A stretch of DNA of 42,869 nt from CAZNKU01 sp964573775 (GCA_964573775.1 CAZNKU010000009.1:1-42869), one strand, 5' to 3'; positions 22,048 through 30,609 are shown, counted from the stretch's first letter. Numbers and translations: made by a program. The notes: a model not told the origin generated them from the sequence alone.

Positions 22048-23370
22048 TGTTGAAAGCGTAAGCAAAGCTACGCTTTCAACATGGCTTGTCCTCGGAAACA
22101 TATCAACGGGATAAACCGTATCAGCCTTATATCCGTAGCCGTCAAGGATTTTCAAATCACGTGCAAGTGTTGCGGGGTTGCAGGAAACGTAAACCACTTT
22201 TTTTGGTGAAATTTCGTCTATTGCTTTTAAAAGCTTTTCGTCACAGCCCTTACGTGGTGGGTCTATAATTATAACGTCTGCATCCTTAAAGTTTTCTGCC
22301 AAATCCTCGGAGCTTCCAACGTAAAAATTTGCATTTTTAATGCCGTTTAGCATTGCATTTCTCTTTGCATTTTCAATTGCTTCGGGCACAATTTCAACAC
22401 CAGTTACAGATTCAGCCATATCTGCAAGATAAAGTCCGATTGTACCAATTCCGCAGTACAAATCCAAAACCTTTTCCGTACCCTTAAGGTCTGCAAGCTC
22501 TTTTACTTTGTCGTATAAAACCTTTGTCTGTTCGGGGTTTATCTGAAAAAATGACTGGGGTGAAATTTCAAAATACAAATCGCCTATTTTGTCCGTAACC
22601 GTGTTTTCACCGTTAAGCAAAATATTTTCCTTACCCAAAATTACATTTGTGTTTTTTGAATTAATGTTTTGAATTACTGAAATATCCTCACCAAATTCTG
22701 CTTTTAACATACTTACAAGTGATTCTGCATTTTTAAGGTCCTTTGACGCTGTTACAATGCACACCATCATTTGATTTGTAAGAGTACACCTTGTAAAAAT
22801 GTGTCGAATCATACCCTTGCCTGTTTCCTCGTTGTATGGCTTTACGTGAGAGTCTGTCATAAACTGCTTTACAATTGCAATTACTCTGTTTGACTTTTCG
22901 TGCTGTATAAGGCAGTTGTCAACAGGTATAACCCTGTGACTTCTCGGTGCATAAAAGCCTATGCCGTCCTGTGTTACAGGAAATTGTGACTTGTTGCGGT
23001 AGTGCATTTTTGTACTGCCCAAAGTATCCGCAACAGCTATATTAAGACCGCCTATACGCTGTATGCAGTCTTTAACCTTATTTGTTTTGTTATGAAGCTC
23101 CATTTCGTAGGTGCAGTGGTGGTAGTCACAGCCTCCGCACTGATAAAAAACAGGGCATTTTGGCTTTATTCTCTGTGGTGACGGATTTATAATATTTACT
23201 AATTTGCCGAATGCGTAGTTTTTAAGGACTTTTACTATTAAAACTTCAACAGTTTCACCCATAAGTGCGTAGGGTATAAATACCGCAAAGCCGTCAATTT
23301 TTCCTATGCCCTCGCCCTTTTCACCTACGCCGGTTATTTCCGTAATGTAGGTTTTATTTTTTTCTATCAT
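22033..23370 (-). CDS. rlmD: 23S rRNA (uracil-5-)-methyltransferase, RlmD/RumA type
   Basis: The enzyme makes 5-methyluridine in 23S rRNA (U1939-type) with SAM. The 445-residue protein has an N-terminal TRAM domain (ITGVGEKGEGIGK), a [4Fe-4S] site with Cys72, Cys78, Cys81 and Cys153, the SAM-binding VLDLYCGIGTIGLYLA, and the catalytic cysteine in YVSCNPATLARDL. The last residues after HVESVALL come from a palindromic repeat that also occurs at 21014-21039, so the gene end borders a repeat insertion. It overlaps mtaB by 4 bases on the same strand. Assignment as RlmD rather than another TrmA-family member rests on the cluster and TRAM domain. Confidence 0.94.
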   Translation of the reverse strand: MIEKNKTYITEITGVGEKGEGIGKIDGFAVFIPYALMGETVEVLIVKVLKNYAFGKLVNIINPSPQRIKPKCPVFYQCGGCDYHHCTYEMELHNKTNKVKDCIQRIGGLNIAVADTLGSTKMHYRNKSQFPVTQDGIGFYAPRSHRVIPVDNCLIQHEKSNRVIAIVKQFMTDSHVKPYNEETGKGMIRHIFTRCTLTNQMMVCIVTASKDLKNAESLVSMLKAEFGEDISVIQNINSKNTNVILGKENILLNGENTVTDKIGDLYFEISPQSFFQINPEQTKVLYDKVKELADLKGTEKVLDLYCGIGTIGLYLADMAESVTGVEIVPEAIENAKRNAMLNGIKNANFYVGSSEDLAENFKDADVIIIDPPRKGCDEKLLKAIDEISPKKVVYVSCNPATLARDLKILDGYGYKADTVYPVDMFPRTSHVESVALLTLSTTKFA

Positions 23371-24641
23371 ACAATTTCTCCCGTCATAAATTCGTCTTTG
23401 TAGCCTGTAAGCTTAACCTGTATCATTTCGCCCTCGCTACTTTCACCCTTAGTAAAAACCTGAATGAAGTTTGAGGTATGTCCCTCCCACAAGCCGTCTT
23501 TTGTTTGACGTTCCGTAAGAATGGTAACGGTTTTACCAATATATTTTTCAAAAAATTCTTTTTTAAGGACTTTGCCTGTTTCAATCATTTTTTCACAGCG
23601 GATATTTTTAATGTTTTCATCCACCTGATTTTCCATTTTGTCCGCAACTGTACCCTTACGGCGTGAGTAAGGGAAGACGTGAATCTGGCTAAAGCCCACT
23701 TCCTTAACTGTGTTTCTGCTTTCTTCAAATTCTTCTTCCGTTTCACTGGGAAAGCCTACCATAACGTCTGTTGTAAGTGCACAGTCAGAAAAAGCATTTT
23801 GAAGCATTTTAGCTGCATTTAAATATTCCTCTGCTGAGTAGTGACGCTTCATACGTTCCAAAACCGTTGTTGAACCGCTTTGCAAAGCAAGGTGAAAATG
23901 GTGACAAAAGTTAGGTAGCTTTTTGGTACGCTCAATAAATTCATCAGTAACTAAATTAGGCTCAAGCGAACCAAGGCGTACACGCTCAATGCCCTCAACG
24001 GAGCATACTGCCTCAATTACTTCTATTAAACTGCTGTTTGTATCCACACCGTACATTGCAAGGTTTATACCTACAAGTACAATTTCCTTGTATCCGTTTT
24101 TGGCAAGTTCATGCACTTCCGAAAGTGTAGATTCTATTGTCTTTGAACGCAAAGGGCCTCTTGCAAATGGAATAATGCAGTAGGTGCAGAAGTTTCTGCA
24201 ACCGTCCTGAATTTTGAGAGTTGCTCGTGTGCGGCTTTGGTGGGTGGATTTTAAATCCTCAAAAACCTTTGGTATTTCTGACTTTACATAGGTTTTGCGG
24301 TTACCCTCAAAGCTTTCCACATATTCCACAATCTTTGTGCGGTCCGTTGTGCCCATAATTATGTCAATATCCTCAATTTTTGCAACCTCATCGGGCGAAA
24401 CCTGTGAATAACAGCCTACAACCGCAACAATGCTTTTGGGATTTTTCTTTTTTGCACGGCGTATCATCTGTCGTGATTTACGGTCACTCATCGCAGTTAC
24501 TGTGCAGGTGTTTATAACAAACACATCTGCGTCCTCACTTTCCGTAACCTCGTAGCCCGCATTTTCAAAAAGCCCCTTCATAGCCTCTGTTTCATATAAA
24601 TTAACCTTGCAACCAAGGGTTAAAAACTTAACTTTTTTCAT
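23367..24641 (-). CDS. mtaB: tRNA ms2t6A37 methylthiotransferase MtaB
   Basis: MtaB adds a methylthio group to t6A37 in tRNAs reading ANN codons. The 424-residue protein has the UPF0004 domain with cluster cysteines Cys11, Cys46 and Cys77, a radical SAM domain with Cys148xxxCys152xxCys155 (GCRNFCTYC), and a C-terminal TRAM domain (about residues 360-424). LGCKVNLYETEA at the N-terminus and IPFARGPLRS are the MtaB form, different from MiaB and RimO. It is first in an operon with rlmD; both are Fe-S RNA-modifying enzymes. Its promoter is at 24672-24700. Confidence 0.96.
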   Translation of the reverse strand: MKKVKFLTLGCKVNLYETEAMKGLFENAGYEVTESEDADVFVINTCTVTAMSDRKSRQMIRRAKKKNPKSIVAVVGCYSQVSPDEVAKIEDIDIIMGTTDRTKIVEYVESFEGNRKTYVKSEIPKVFEDLKSTHQSRTRATLKIQDGCRNFCTYCIIPFARGPLRSKTIESTLSEVHELAKNGYKEIVLVGINLAMYGVDTNSSLIEVIEAVCSVEGIERVRLGSLEPNLVTDEFIERTKKLPNFCHHFHLALQSGSTTVLERMKRHYSAEEYLNAAKMLQNAFSDCALTTDVMVGFPSETEEEFEESRNTVKEVGFSQIHVFPYSRRKGTVADKMENQVDENIKNIRCEKMIETGKVLKKEFFEKYIGKTVTILTERQTKDGLWEGHTSNFIQVFTKGESSEGEMIQVKLTGYKDEFMTGEIV

Positions 24642-24671
24642 ACTTTTACCTCGAAAAATAAATATATTGTT

Positions 24672-24700
24672 ATTTTAACACATTTTATACGGTTTCTCAA
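24672..24700 (-). promoter_or_regulatory. Sigma-A promoter of mtaB-rlmD
   Basis: On the minus strand TTGAGA (24695-24700), 17 bases and TAAAAT (24672-24677). Confidence 0.7.
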
Positions 24701-24733
24701 TATTATTTTGAAAGAAATTATTTCATTTATAAA

Positions 24734-24762
24734 TTGACATAATTTCAAAAAAAGTGTATTAT
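24734..24762 (+). promoter_or_regulatory. Sigma-A promoter of the HPr-like gene
   Basis: TTGACA (24734-24739), 17 bases and TATTAT (24757-24762), divergent from the mtaB promoter. Confidence 0.82.
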
Positions 24763-24793
24763 ATATATAAATAAAATTCAGGAGGAATTAATT

Positions 24794-25018
24794 ATGAAAT
24801 CATTTAACATTATGTTGGACTCAATCAACAAGGTAAAAGCATTTGTAAACATCGTTGCAAAATGTGACAGCGATGTAGACCTTACATCAGGCAGATACGT
24901 AGTAGACGCAAAGTCTATTATGGGTATTTTCTCTTTGGATTTGTCAAAGCCTATCAAACTTGATATTCACGGTGATGATGATGCATTTGTAGAAGAAATA
25001 AAGGAATTTATTGTTTGA
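24794..25018 (+). CDS. HPr-like protein lacking the active-site histidine
   Basis: This 74-residue protein has the HPr fold pattern, most clearly AKSIMGIFSLDLS (about residues 39-51), equal to the HPr KSIMGVMSLG segment that holds the regulatory Ser46. At the position of HPr His15 it reads DSINKVKAF in place of DSGIHARPA, so the phosphotransfer histidine is replaced by lysine. It therefore cannot pass phosphate in the PTS and may be regulatory, as is Crh of Bacillus, which also lacks this histidine. AGGAGG lies before the ATG. It is monocistronic with its own promoter. Regulation by HPr kinase is inferred only from the kept serine. Confidence 0.85.
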   Translation: MKSFNIMLDSINKVKAFVNIVAKCDSDVDLTSGRYVVDAKSIMGIFSLDLSKPIKLDIHGDDDAFVEEIKEFIV

Positions 25019-25111
25019 GGAATGTAAAAATGCTCCGGAATGCAAATGGCAAATAGTGAATTGTTAGAAATTGTATTTTGGATTGTAATGTATTGGTATT
25101 GAATAATGTTG

Positions 25112-25137
25112 AAAAACCGAATTTTTTCGGTTTTTCT
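25112..25137 (+). terminator. Intrinsic terminator after the HPr-like gene
   Basis: AAAAACCGA pairs with TCGGTTTTT around a short T-rich loop, and a T-rich tail follows. Confidence 0.82.
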
Positions 25138-25152
25138 TTTTTGCCATTTGCT

Positions 25153-25220
25153 ATAAACAAACTTCACCCTCGACGTACCTTTGTACGCCTTCGGGTAACC
25201 CTTCGGTTCAGTTTGTTTAT
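25153..25220. repeat. Hairpin-forming intergenic element
   Basis: ATAAACAAACT (25153-25163) pairs perfectly with AGTTTGTTTAT (25210-25220). Inside are CGTAC/GTACG (25174-25187) and a CCTTCGG-rich arm, giving a branched structure. It contains no gene and lies between the HPr-like terminator and a MITE-like repeat. Confidence 0.6.
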
Positions 25221-25280
25221 TCCAAAACATTTTTCCTATTCCTTTCGGAATGTAAAAATAGCGCCCAAAGCAAGTTTGTA

Positions 25281-25406
25281 TAATGCAGAATTAAGAATTA
25301 AGAATGCAGAGTTATTGTTGAAATGCTCTGCATTTCTTTTTTTAAAAAAGGAACACAGCGTGTTTCCGCCATAATTCTGCACTCTGCGCTTTGCATTCTT
25401 CATTAA
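25281..25406. repeat. MITE-like dispersed repeat, full-length copy (R6)
   Basis: It has both ends (AATGCAGAATTAAGAATTAAG at left, CTTTGCATTCTTCATT at right), the GAAATGCTCTGCATTTC hairpin and the GGAACACAGCGTGTTTCC hairpin, so it joins features seen separately in R1, R2 and R5. It lies directly upstream of the pyr promoter. Confidence 0.75.
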
Positions 25407-25425
25407 AAAAGCCTTTGCTTTTTTG

Positions 25426-25454
25426 TTGACACTTTCTGCGCTTTGTGGTACAAT
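25426..25454 (+). promoter_or_regulatory. Sigma-A promoter of the pyr operon
   Basis: TTGACA (25426-25431), 17 bases and TACAAT (25449-25454). The leader to pyrC is only about 30 bases and shows no PyrR-type attenuator. Confidence 0.85.
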
Positions 25455-25493
25455 ATTTAATGGTTTAAACTAATGTTTCGGAAGGAGATTATT

Positions 25494-26753
25494 ATGAAAT
25501 ATTGTCTTAAAAATGCCATTGTATATACAAAAGACGGTTTTTTGAAAGCGAATGTTAATATTTCTGACGGACGTATAGTATCTGTTGACGACAGCACTTT
25601 GGAGGGCGGTCGTGTTTTTGAATTTGAAAACTTATATATATTTCCCGGTTTTTCGGATGTTCATGTACATTTAAGAGAACCGGGTTTTTCATATAAAGAA
25701 ACTATGAAGACGGGCACAAAGGCATGTGCAAGGGGCGGTTATACAAACGTATGCTCCATGCCTAATTTAAAGCCTGTTCCCGATAGCTTTGAAAATTTAA
25801 AGGAGCAGCTTGATATTATTGAAAAGGACGCCTGCATCAATGTGTACCCCTTCGGTGCAATAACTGTTGAGGAAAAGGGCGAAACTCTTGCAGATATGGA
25901 CGCTATGGCACCGTATGCAATAGGTTTTTCCGACGACGGCAGGGGTGTGCAGTGTGAAGATATGATGCTTCGCGCTATGGAAATTGCCAAAAAGCATGAC
26001 AAAATAATTTCCGCACATTGTGAGGATAACAGCTTGCTTTTCGGTGGCTACATCCATGACGGTGAATATGCAAGGAAAAACGGCCACAAGGGTATATGCT
26101 CGGAAAGTGAATGGGGGCCAATTAAAAGAGATGTGGAGCTTGTTAAAAGAAAGGGCTGTAAATATCACGTTTGCCACATTTCCGCAAAGGAAAGTGTTGA
26201 AATTATAAGAAATGCAAAAAAAGAGGGCGTGAATATAACCTGTGAAACTGCTCCTCATTACCTTGTAATGAATGATATGATGATAGGTGAGGAAGGTCGA
26301 TTTAAAATGAACCCTCCAATCAGAGGTGAGGAAGACAGACTTGCTTTGGTGGAAGGCTTACTTGACGGCACAATAGATATGATTGCCACCGACCACGCAC
26401 CACATTCCGCAGAGGAAAAGACAAAAGGTCTTAAAGACAGTATGATGGGTGTTGTGGGTATTGAAACTGCATTTGCAACAATGTATACAAACTTTGTTAA
26501 AACAGGTAAATTAAGTTTGGAAAGGTTAATGGTGCTATTCCACGGCAATGCGAAAAAACGCTTTGGCATAGGTACTGATATTAAAGCAGGAGAGGTTGCA
26601 AACCTTACTGTGTTTAACCTTGATGAAGAATATACTGTTAACCCTGACGAGTTTGAGTCTATGGGTAAGTTTACCCCACTTGAGGGAACAAAGGTATATG
26701 GTCGCTGTAAGATGACAATGTGTAATGGTGAGATAGTCTGGGAGGAAAAGTAA
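25494..26753 (+). CDS. pyrC: Dihydroorotase
   Basis: PyrC cyclises carbamoyl-aspartate to dihydroorotate. The 419-residue amidohydrolase (class I type) has the metal motif DVHVHLREPG, the Asn/Arg substrate region, HCEDNSLL, the histidine-containing CHISAKESVE, CETAPHYLV, and TDHAPHSAEEK with the catalytic aspartate. The ATG at 25494 follows GGAAGGAG; an upstream ATG at 25473 overlaps the ribosome site and adds only seven residues. First gene of the pyr operon; its stop overlaps the pyrK start in TAATG. Confidence 0.98.
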   Translation: MKYCLKNAIVYTKDGFLKANVNISDGRIVSVDDSTLEGGRVFEFENLYIFPGFSDVHVHLREPGFSYKETMKTGTKACARGGYTNVCSMPNLKPVPDSFENLKEQLDIIEKDACINVYPFGAITVEEKGETLADMDAMAPYAIGFSDDGRGVQCEDMMLRAMEIAKKHDKIISAHCEDNSLLFGGYIHDGEYARKNGHKGICSESEWGPIKRDVELVKRKGCKYHVCHISAKESVEIIRNAKKEGVNITCETAPHYLVMNDMMIGEEGRFKMNPPIRGEEDRLALVEGLLDGTIDMIATDHAPHSAEEKTKGLKDSMMGVVGIETAFATMYTNFVKTGKLSLERLMVLFHGNAKKRFGIGTDIKAGEVANLTVFNLDEEYTVNPDEFESMGKFTPLEGTKVYGRCKMTMCNGEIVWEEK

Positions 26754-27484
26754 TGAAACAAAGCTACTTTGAAATATTATCAAATAAAAATATTGCTGAA
26801 AATGTTTATGAAATGGTGCTTTTAGGGGATACCTCCCACATTAGTGCATCAGGTCAGTTTGTAAACATAAAGCTTGAAGGTATGTTTTTACGCAGACCCA
26901 TTTCCGTATGTGATTATGACGAAAAGACATTAACACTTATCTACAAGGCTGTAGGTAAGGGTACGGAAGCTATGTCTAAAATGGAAAGTGGTGTTAAGCT
27001 TGACATTTTAACAGGTCTTGGTAATGGTTATGACCTTTCGCTTAGCGGGGACAAGCCTATGCTAATAGGTGGCGGTGCAGGTGTTCCGCCAATGTACAAC
27101 CTTGCTAAAAAGCTTATTGCAATGGGAAAAGACGTTACAGTTGTGCTTGGGTTTAACAAAGCAAGTGAAATTTTTTATAAAGACGAATTTGAAAAAATCG
27201 GTGCAAAGGTTGTAATTACAACAGTTGACGGCAGTGTGGGTGTTAAAGGCTTTGTAACCGATGCTTTTGCTGACGTTGAATATACATATTTCTACGTTTG
27301 CGGTCCTGAACCTATGCTTAAGGCTGTTTATAACGGCACATCAACATCAGGTCAGTTCAGCTTTGAAGAACGTATGGGTTGTGGCTTTGGTGCTTGTATG
27401 GGTTGCTCATGCAAAACAAAGTACGGTAACAAGAGAATTTGTAAAGACGGCCCTGTGCTTTTGAAGGAGGAGATTATATGGTAG
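26753..27484 (+). CDS. pyrK: Dihydroorotate dehydrogenase electron-transfer subunit
   Basis: PyrK carries FAD and a [2Fe-2S] cluster and passes electrons from dihydroorotate oxidation in PyrD to NAD+. The 243-residue protein has a ferredoxin-reductase-like FAD domain (FLRRPISVCDYD), an NAD domain (LIGGGAGVPPMYNLAKKL), and C-terminal cluster cysteines in MGCGFGACMGCSCKT plus a later Cys near KRICKDG. Length is normal. It overlaps pyrD by 7 bases. Presence of PyrK marks the class 1B, NAD-linked enzyme typical of Bacillota. Confidence 0.97.
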   Translation: MKQSYFEILSNKNIAENVYEMVLLGDTSHISASGQFVNIKLEGMFLRRPISVCDYDEKTLTLIYKAVGKGTEAMSKMESGVKLDILTGLGNGYDLSLSGDKPMLIGGGAGVPPMYNLAKKLIAMGKDVTVVLGFNKASEIFYKDEFEKIGAKVVITTVDGSVGVKGFVTDAFADVEYTYFYVCGPEPMLKAVYNGTSTSGQFSFEERMGCGFGACMGCSCKTKYGNKRICKDGPVLLKEEIIW

Positions 27485-28389
27485 ACACAAAAGTAACTTT
27501 AAGCGGACTTCAGCTTGACAATCCTGTAATCCCTGCCAGCGGTACATTCGGCTACGGTTACGAATTTGCAGAGCTTTACGACATAAATGTACTTGGTACA
27601 TTTTCATTTAAGGGTACTACAAAGGATGCCCGCTTCGGTAACCCTACACCAAGAATTGCAGAATGCGACAGCGGTATGATAAATTCCGTAGGTCTTCAAA
27701 ACCCTGGTGTTGAAAAGGTTATTTCCGAGGAACTTCCAAAGCTTAAAAAATGCTTTAACAAAAAGGTTATAGCTAACGTAAGCGGTTTTTCAATTGAAGA
27801 ATATGCCTACACCTGCGAAAAGCTTGATAAGGAAGACCAGGTAGGTATTTTAGAGGTTAATGTAAGCTGTCCTAATGTTCACAACGGTGGCATGAGCTTC
27901 GGCACACTTCCTGAAAGTGCCGCAGAGGTTACAAAGGCTGTAAAGGCAGTTACAAAAAAGCCTGTTTATATTAAACTAAGCCCTAACGTTACGGATATTG
28001 TGTCAATTGCAAAGGCGTGCGAGGATGCAGGTGCAGACGGCATAAGCCTTATAAACACACTTTTGGGTATGCGAATTGACTTGAAGAGCAAAAAGCCTGT
28101 AATTGCCAACAAAATGGGAGGTTTTTCAGGTAGTGCAATTAAGCCTGTGGCTATTCGTATGGTATATCAGGTTTATGAAGCTGTAAAGATACCTATTATC
28201 GGTATGGGCGGTATTTCAACTGCAGAGGATGTAATTGAAATGATGCTTGCAGGTGCAACAGGTGTACAGGTAGGTGCGGCTAACCTTGTTAACCCATACT
28301 GCTGTAAGGAAATTGTTGAAAGTTTGCCTGCAGTAATGGAAAAGTATAAAATAAATAGTTTAAAAGATATAATCGGAGGTGCACACTAA
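27478..28389 (+). CDS. pyrD: Dihydroorotate dehydrogenase, class 1B catalytic subunit
   Basis: PyrD oxidises dihydroorotate to orotate using FMN, with PyrK as partner. The 303-residue protein has the FMN-binding NPVIPASGTFGYG-type N-terminus, the catalytic cysteine in EVNVSCPNVHNGG, the lysine in YIKLSPNVTDI, and C-terminal GMGGISTAEDVIEMMLAGA phosphate-binding loop. GGAGGAG precedes the ATG inside the end of pyrK. The stop overlaps the pyrF start in TAATG. Confidence 0.98.
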   Translation: MVDTKVTLSGLQLDNPVIPASGTFGYGYEFAELYDINVLGTFSFKGTTKDARFGNPTPRIAECDSGMINSVGLQNPGVEKVISEELPKLKKCFNKKVIANVSGFSIEEYAYTCEKLDKEDQVGILEVNVSCPNVHNGGMSFGTLPESAAEVTKAVKAVTKKPVYIKLSPNVTDIVSIAKACEDAGADGISLINTLLGMRIDLKSKKPVIANKMGGFSGSAIKPVAIRMVYQVYEAVKIPIIGMGGISTAEDVIEMMLAGATGVQVGAANLVNPYCCKEIVESLPAVMEKYKINSLKDIIGGAH

Positions 28390-29043
28390 TGGGTAAAGAC
28401 GTAATTATCGCTTGTGATTTTAACAGTAAGGAACAGGTTTTNNNNNNNNNNGCTGTTCTATGCAGAAGGTCCTGAAATTGCAAGAGAAATTAAGGCAAGA
28501 GGCCACAAGATCTTCCTTGACCTTAAGCTTTGCGACATTCCCAACACAGTTAAAAAGTCTATGAATGTTTTATCAAGACTTGATGTTGATATGTGTAATT
28601 TGCACGCATTCGGCACAAAGGCTATGATGGAGGCGGCATTGGAAGGACTGGTACGTGAAGACGGTACAAGACCTATTCTTATTGCCGTAACACAGCTTAC
28701 TTCCACAAGTGAAGAAAGAATGAGAGAAGACCAGCTTATTAATGAACCTCTTGACAAGGTTGTTATGCACTATGCTAAATGTGCGGCAGACTGCGGACTT
28801 GACGGAGTAGTGTGCTCACCTCTTGAGGCAGGCAAGGTTAAGGAAACCTGCGGTGAAAAATTCCTTACAGTTACACCTGGTGTGCGTTTTGCAGACGGTG
28901 ACATTGGTGACCAGGTGCGTATTACAACGCCTGAAAAGGCTAAGGAAATCGGCTCTGACTACATAGTAGTTGGCAGACCTATTACTCAGGCAGATGACCC
29001 TGTTGCCGCTTATGAACGTTGCGTTAAAGAATTTATAGGTTAA
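28389..29043 (+). CDS. pyrF: Orotidine 5'-phosphate decarboxylase, interrupted by an assembly gap
   Basis: PyrF converts OMP to UMP. The gene starts at the ATG overlapping the pyrD stop (MGKDVIIACDFNSKEQV), then 10 N appear at 28442-28451, after which the reading resumes as LFYAEGPEIAREI. The family's FLDLKLCDIPNTV with the Asp-Lys-x-x-Asp catalytic set is present, as are CSPLEAGKVK, VTPGVRF and VVGRPITQA near the end. The N run puts the two halves in different frames, and by family comparison roughly 16-20 residues, including the KIG-type lysine, are missing. The gene is probably intact in the organism. Confidence 0.95.
28442..28451. other. Assembly gap (10 N)
   Basis: A fixed run of N within pyrF. 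Frame logic says the true missing length is a multiple of three; the family suggests about 48-60 bases. Confidence 0.97.
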
Positions 29044-29056
29044 AGGAGATAGAAGA

Positions 29057-29695
29057 ATGAAAAAGATTATTGCTAAAGATTTACTTTCCATAGGTGCTGT
29101 ATTTTTAAGACCTGAAGAGCCTTTTACCTGGGCAAGCGGTATTAAAAGCCCTGTTTACTGTGATAACAGACTAACACTTACTGCACCGGAGGTTAGAAAC
29201 CACGTTGAAAACGGACTTGCTGAAATTGTAAGGAAGGAATATCCTGATGCTGAAGTTTTGATGGGTACTTCAACAGCAGGTATCGCTCATGCTGCTATTG
29301 TAGGTCACCTTCTTGATATGCCTATGGGTTACGTTCGTTCAGGTGCTAAGGACCACGGCAGAGGCAACCAGATTGAAGGTAAGCTTGAAAAGGGACAAAA
29401 GGTTGTAGTTATTGAAGACCTTATTTCAACAGGCGGCAGTGTTATTGAAGTTGTAAACGTACTGCGTGAAGCCGGTGCAGAGGTTTTGGGTGTTGCATCT
29501 ATCTTTACATACGGTATGAAGAAAGGTCTTGACAGAATGGCAGAAGCTAATGTTAAAAACATCAGCCTTTCAGATTTCGATACAGTAGCAGAGGTTGCTG
29601 CTGAAATCGGCTATATTAAAGAAAGCGATATTGAAAGACTTATTGCTTTCAGAAACAATCCAAGTGACGAAAGCTGGATTGGGGGCAATAAATAA
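29057..29695 (+). CDS. pyrE: Orotate phosphoribosyltransferase
   Basis: PyrE joins orotate to PRPP giving OMP. The 212-residue protein has the N-terminal GAVFLRPEEPFTWASGIKSP region, MGTSTAGIAHAA, and the PRPP-binding motif VVVIEDLISTGGSV at about residues 115-128. AAGGAGATAG precedes the ATG, 13 bases after pyrF. The stop overlaps the pyrB start in TAATG, continuing the tight coupling of this operon. Confidence 0.98.
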   Translation: MKKIIAKDLLSIGAVFLRPEEPFTWASGIKSPVYCDNRLTLTAPEVRNHVENGLAEIVRKEYPDAEVLMGTSTAGIAHAAIVGHLLDMPMGYVRSGAKDHGRGNQIEGKLEKGQKVVVIEDLISTGGSVIEVVNVLREAGAEVLGVASIFTYGMKKGLDRMAEANVKNISLSDFDTVAEVAAEIGYIKESDIERLIAFRNNPSDESWIGGNK

Positions 29696-30609
29696 TGAGA
29701 CATTTAATGGATATTGTAGACCTTAGTGTAGAGGAAGTTCAGGAGCTTGTGGATACTGCAATGGACATAGTTGCAAATCCCGACAAGTACAGAGAAAAAT
29801 GTAAGTATAAAAAGCTTGCAACCCTGTTTTTTGAACCATCTACAAGAACACGCCTTAGCTTTGAAGCGGCTATGCTTGAGCTTGGCGGCAGTGTAATCGG
29901 CTTTTCCGATGCACAGTCAAGTTCTTCTTCAAAGGGTGAAAGTGTTGCAGATACTGCAAAGGTTATAAGCTGTTATGCAGACATTATAGCTATGCGTCAT
30001 CCAAAGGAGGGTGCACCAAAGGTTGCCTCTATGAATGCGGCAATTCCTGTTATTAATGCAGGTGACGGCGGACACAACCACCCTACACAGACTCTTGCAG
30101 ACTTGCTTACAATATACCGCGAAAAGGGCAGATTTGATAACCTTACAATAGGCCTTTGCGGTGACCTTAAATTCGGCAGAACTGTACATTCACTTATAAA
30201 TGCACTTGCTCGCTACACAGGCATAAAGGTTGTACTTATTTCACCTAAGGAGCTTAACCTGCCCGACTATGTAAAAACAGACGTGCTTGAGAAAAACGGT
30301 ATGGAATATGTTGAAACTTCAGACCTTGAAGCAGTTATGCCTGAACTTGACATCCTTTATATGACAAGAGTACAAAAGGAAAGATTTTTCAATGAGGAGG
30401 AATATCTTCGTCTTAAAGACAGCTTTATTCTTACTCCTGAAAAGCTTGAAAATGCCAAGGATGACCTTTGCATAATGCATCCGCTACCAAGAGTTAATGA
30501 AATTTCCGTAGCTATCGACAACGACTCACGTGCTTGCTATTTCAAGCAGGTGCTAAACGGTAAGCTTATGAGAATGGCGCTTATTTTAAAGCTTTTGGAG
30601 GTGAAGTAA
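29695..30609 (+). CDS. pyrB: Aspartate carbamoyltransferase, catalytic subunit
   Basis: PyrB transfers carbamoyl phosphate to aspartate at the committed step of pyrimidine synthesis. The 304-residue protein has the carbamoyl-phosphate motif FFEPSTRTRLSFE (about residues 45-57), the SSSSKGES loop, the aspartate-domain motif GDLKFGRTVHS, and the C-terminal MHPLPRVNEI. Length is that of the enteric class B enzyme, which works with PyrI. It abuts pyrI, whose start codon immediately follows its stop. Confidence 0.98.
   Translation: MRHLMDIVDLSVEEVQELVDTAMDIVANPDKYREKCKYKKLATLFFEPSTRTRLSFEAAMLELGGSVIGFSDAQSSSSSKGESVADTAKVISCYADIIAMRHPKEGAPKVASMNAAIPVINAGDGGHNHPTQTLADLLTIYREKGRFDNLTIGLCGDLKFGRTVHSLINALARYTGIKVVLISPKELNLPDYVKTDVLEKNGMEYVETSDLEAVMPELDILYMTRVQKERFFNEEEYLRLKDSFILTPEKLENAKDDLCIMHPLPRVNEISVAIDNDSRACYFKQVLNGKLMRMALILKLLEVK

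Noticed and set aside
25078..25374. Plus-strand open frame of 98 codons between the HPr-like gene and pyrC
   Set aside because: It crosses a terminator, a hairpin element and a MITE-like repeat, and has no ribosome site.
28414..28440. ATG at 28414 as the pyrF start
   Set aside because: It is in a different frame from the true N-terminus beginning at 28389 and only appears open because the N run has an arbitrary length.
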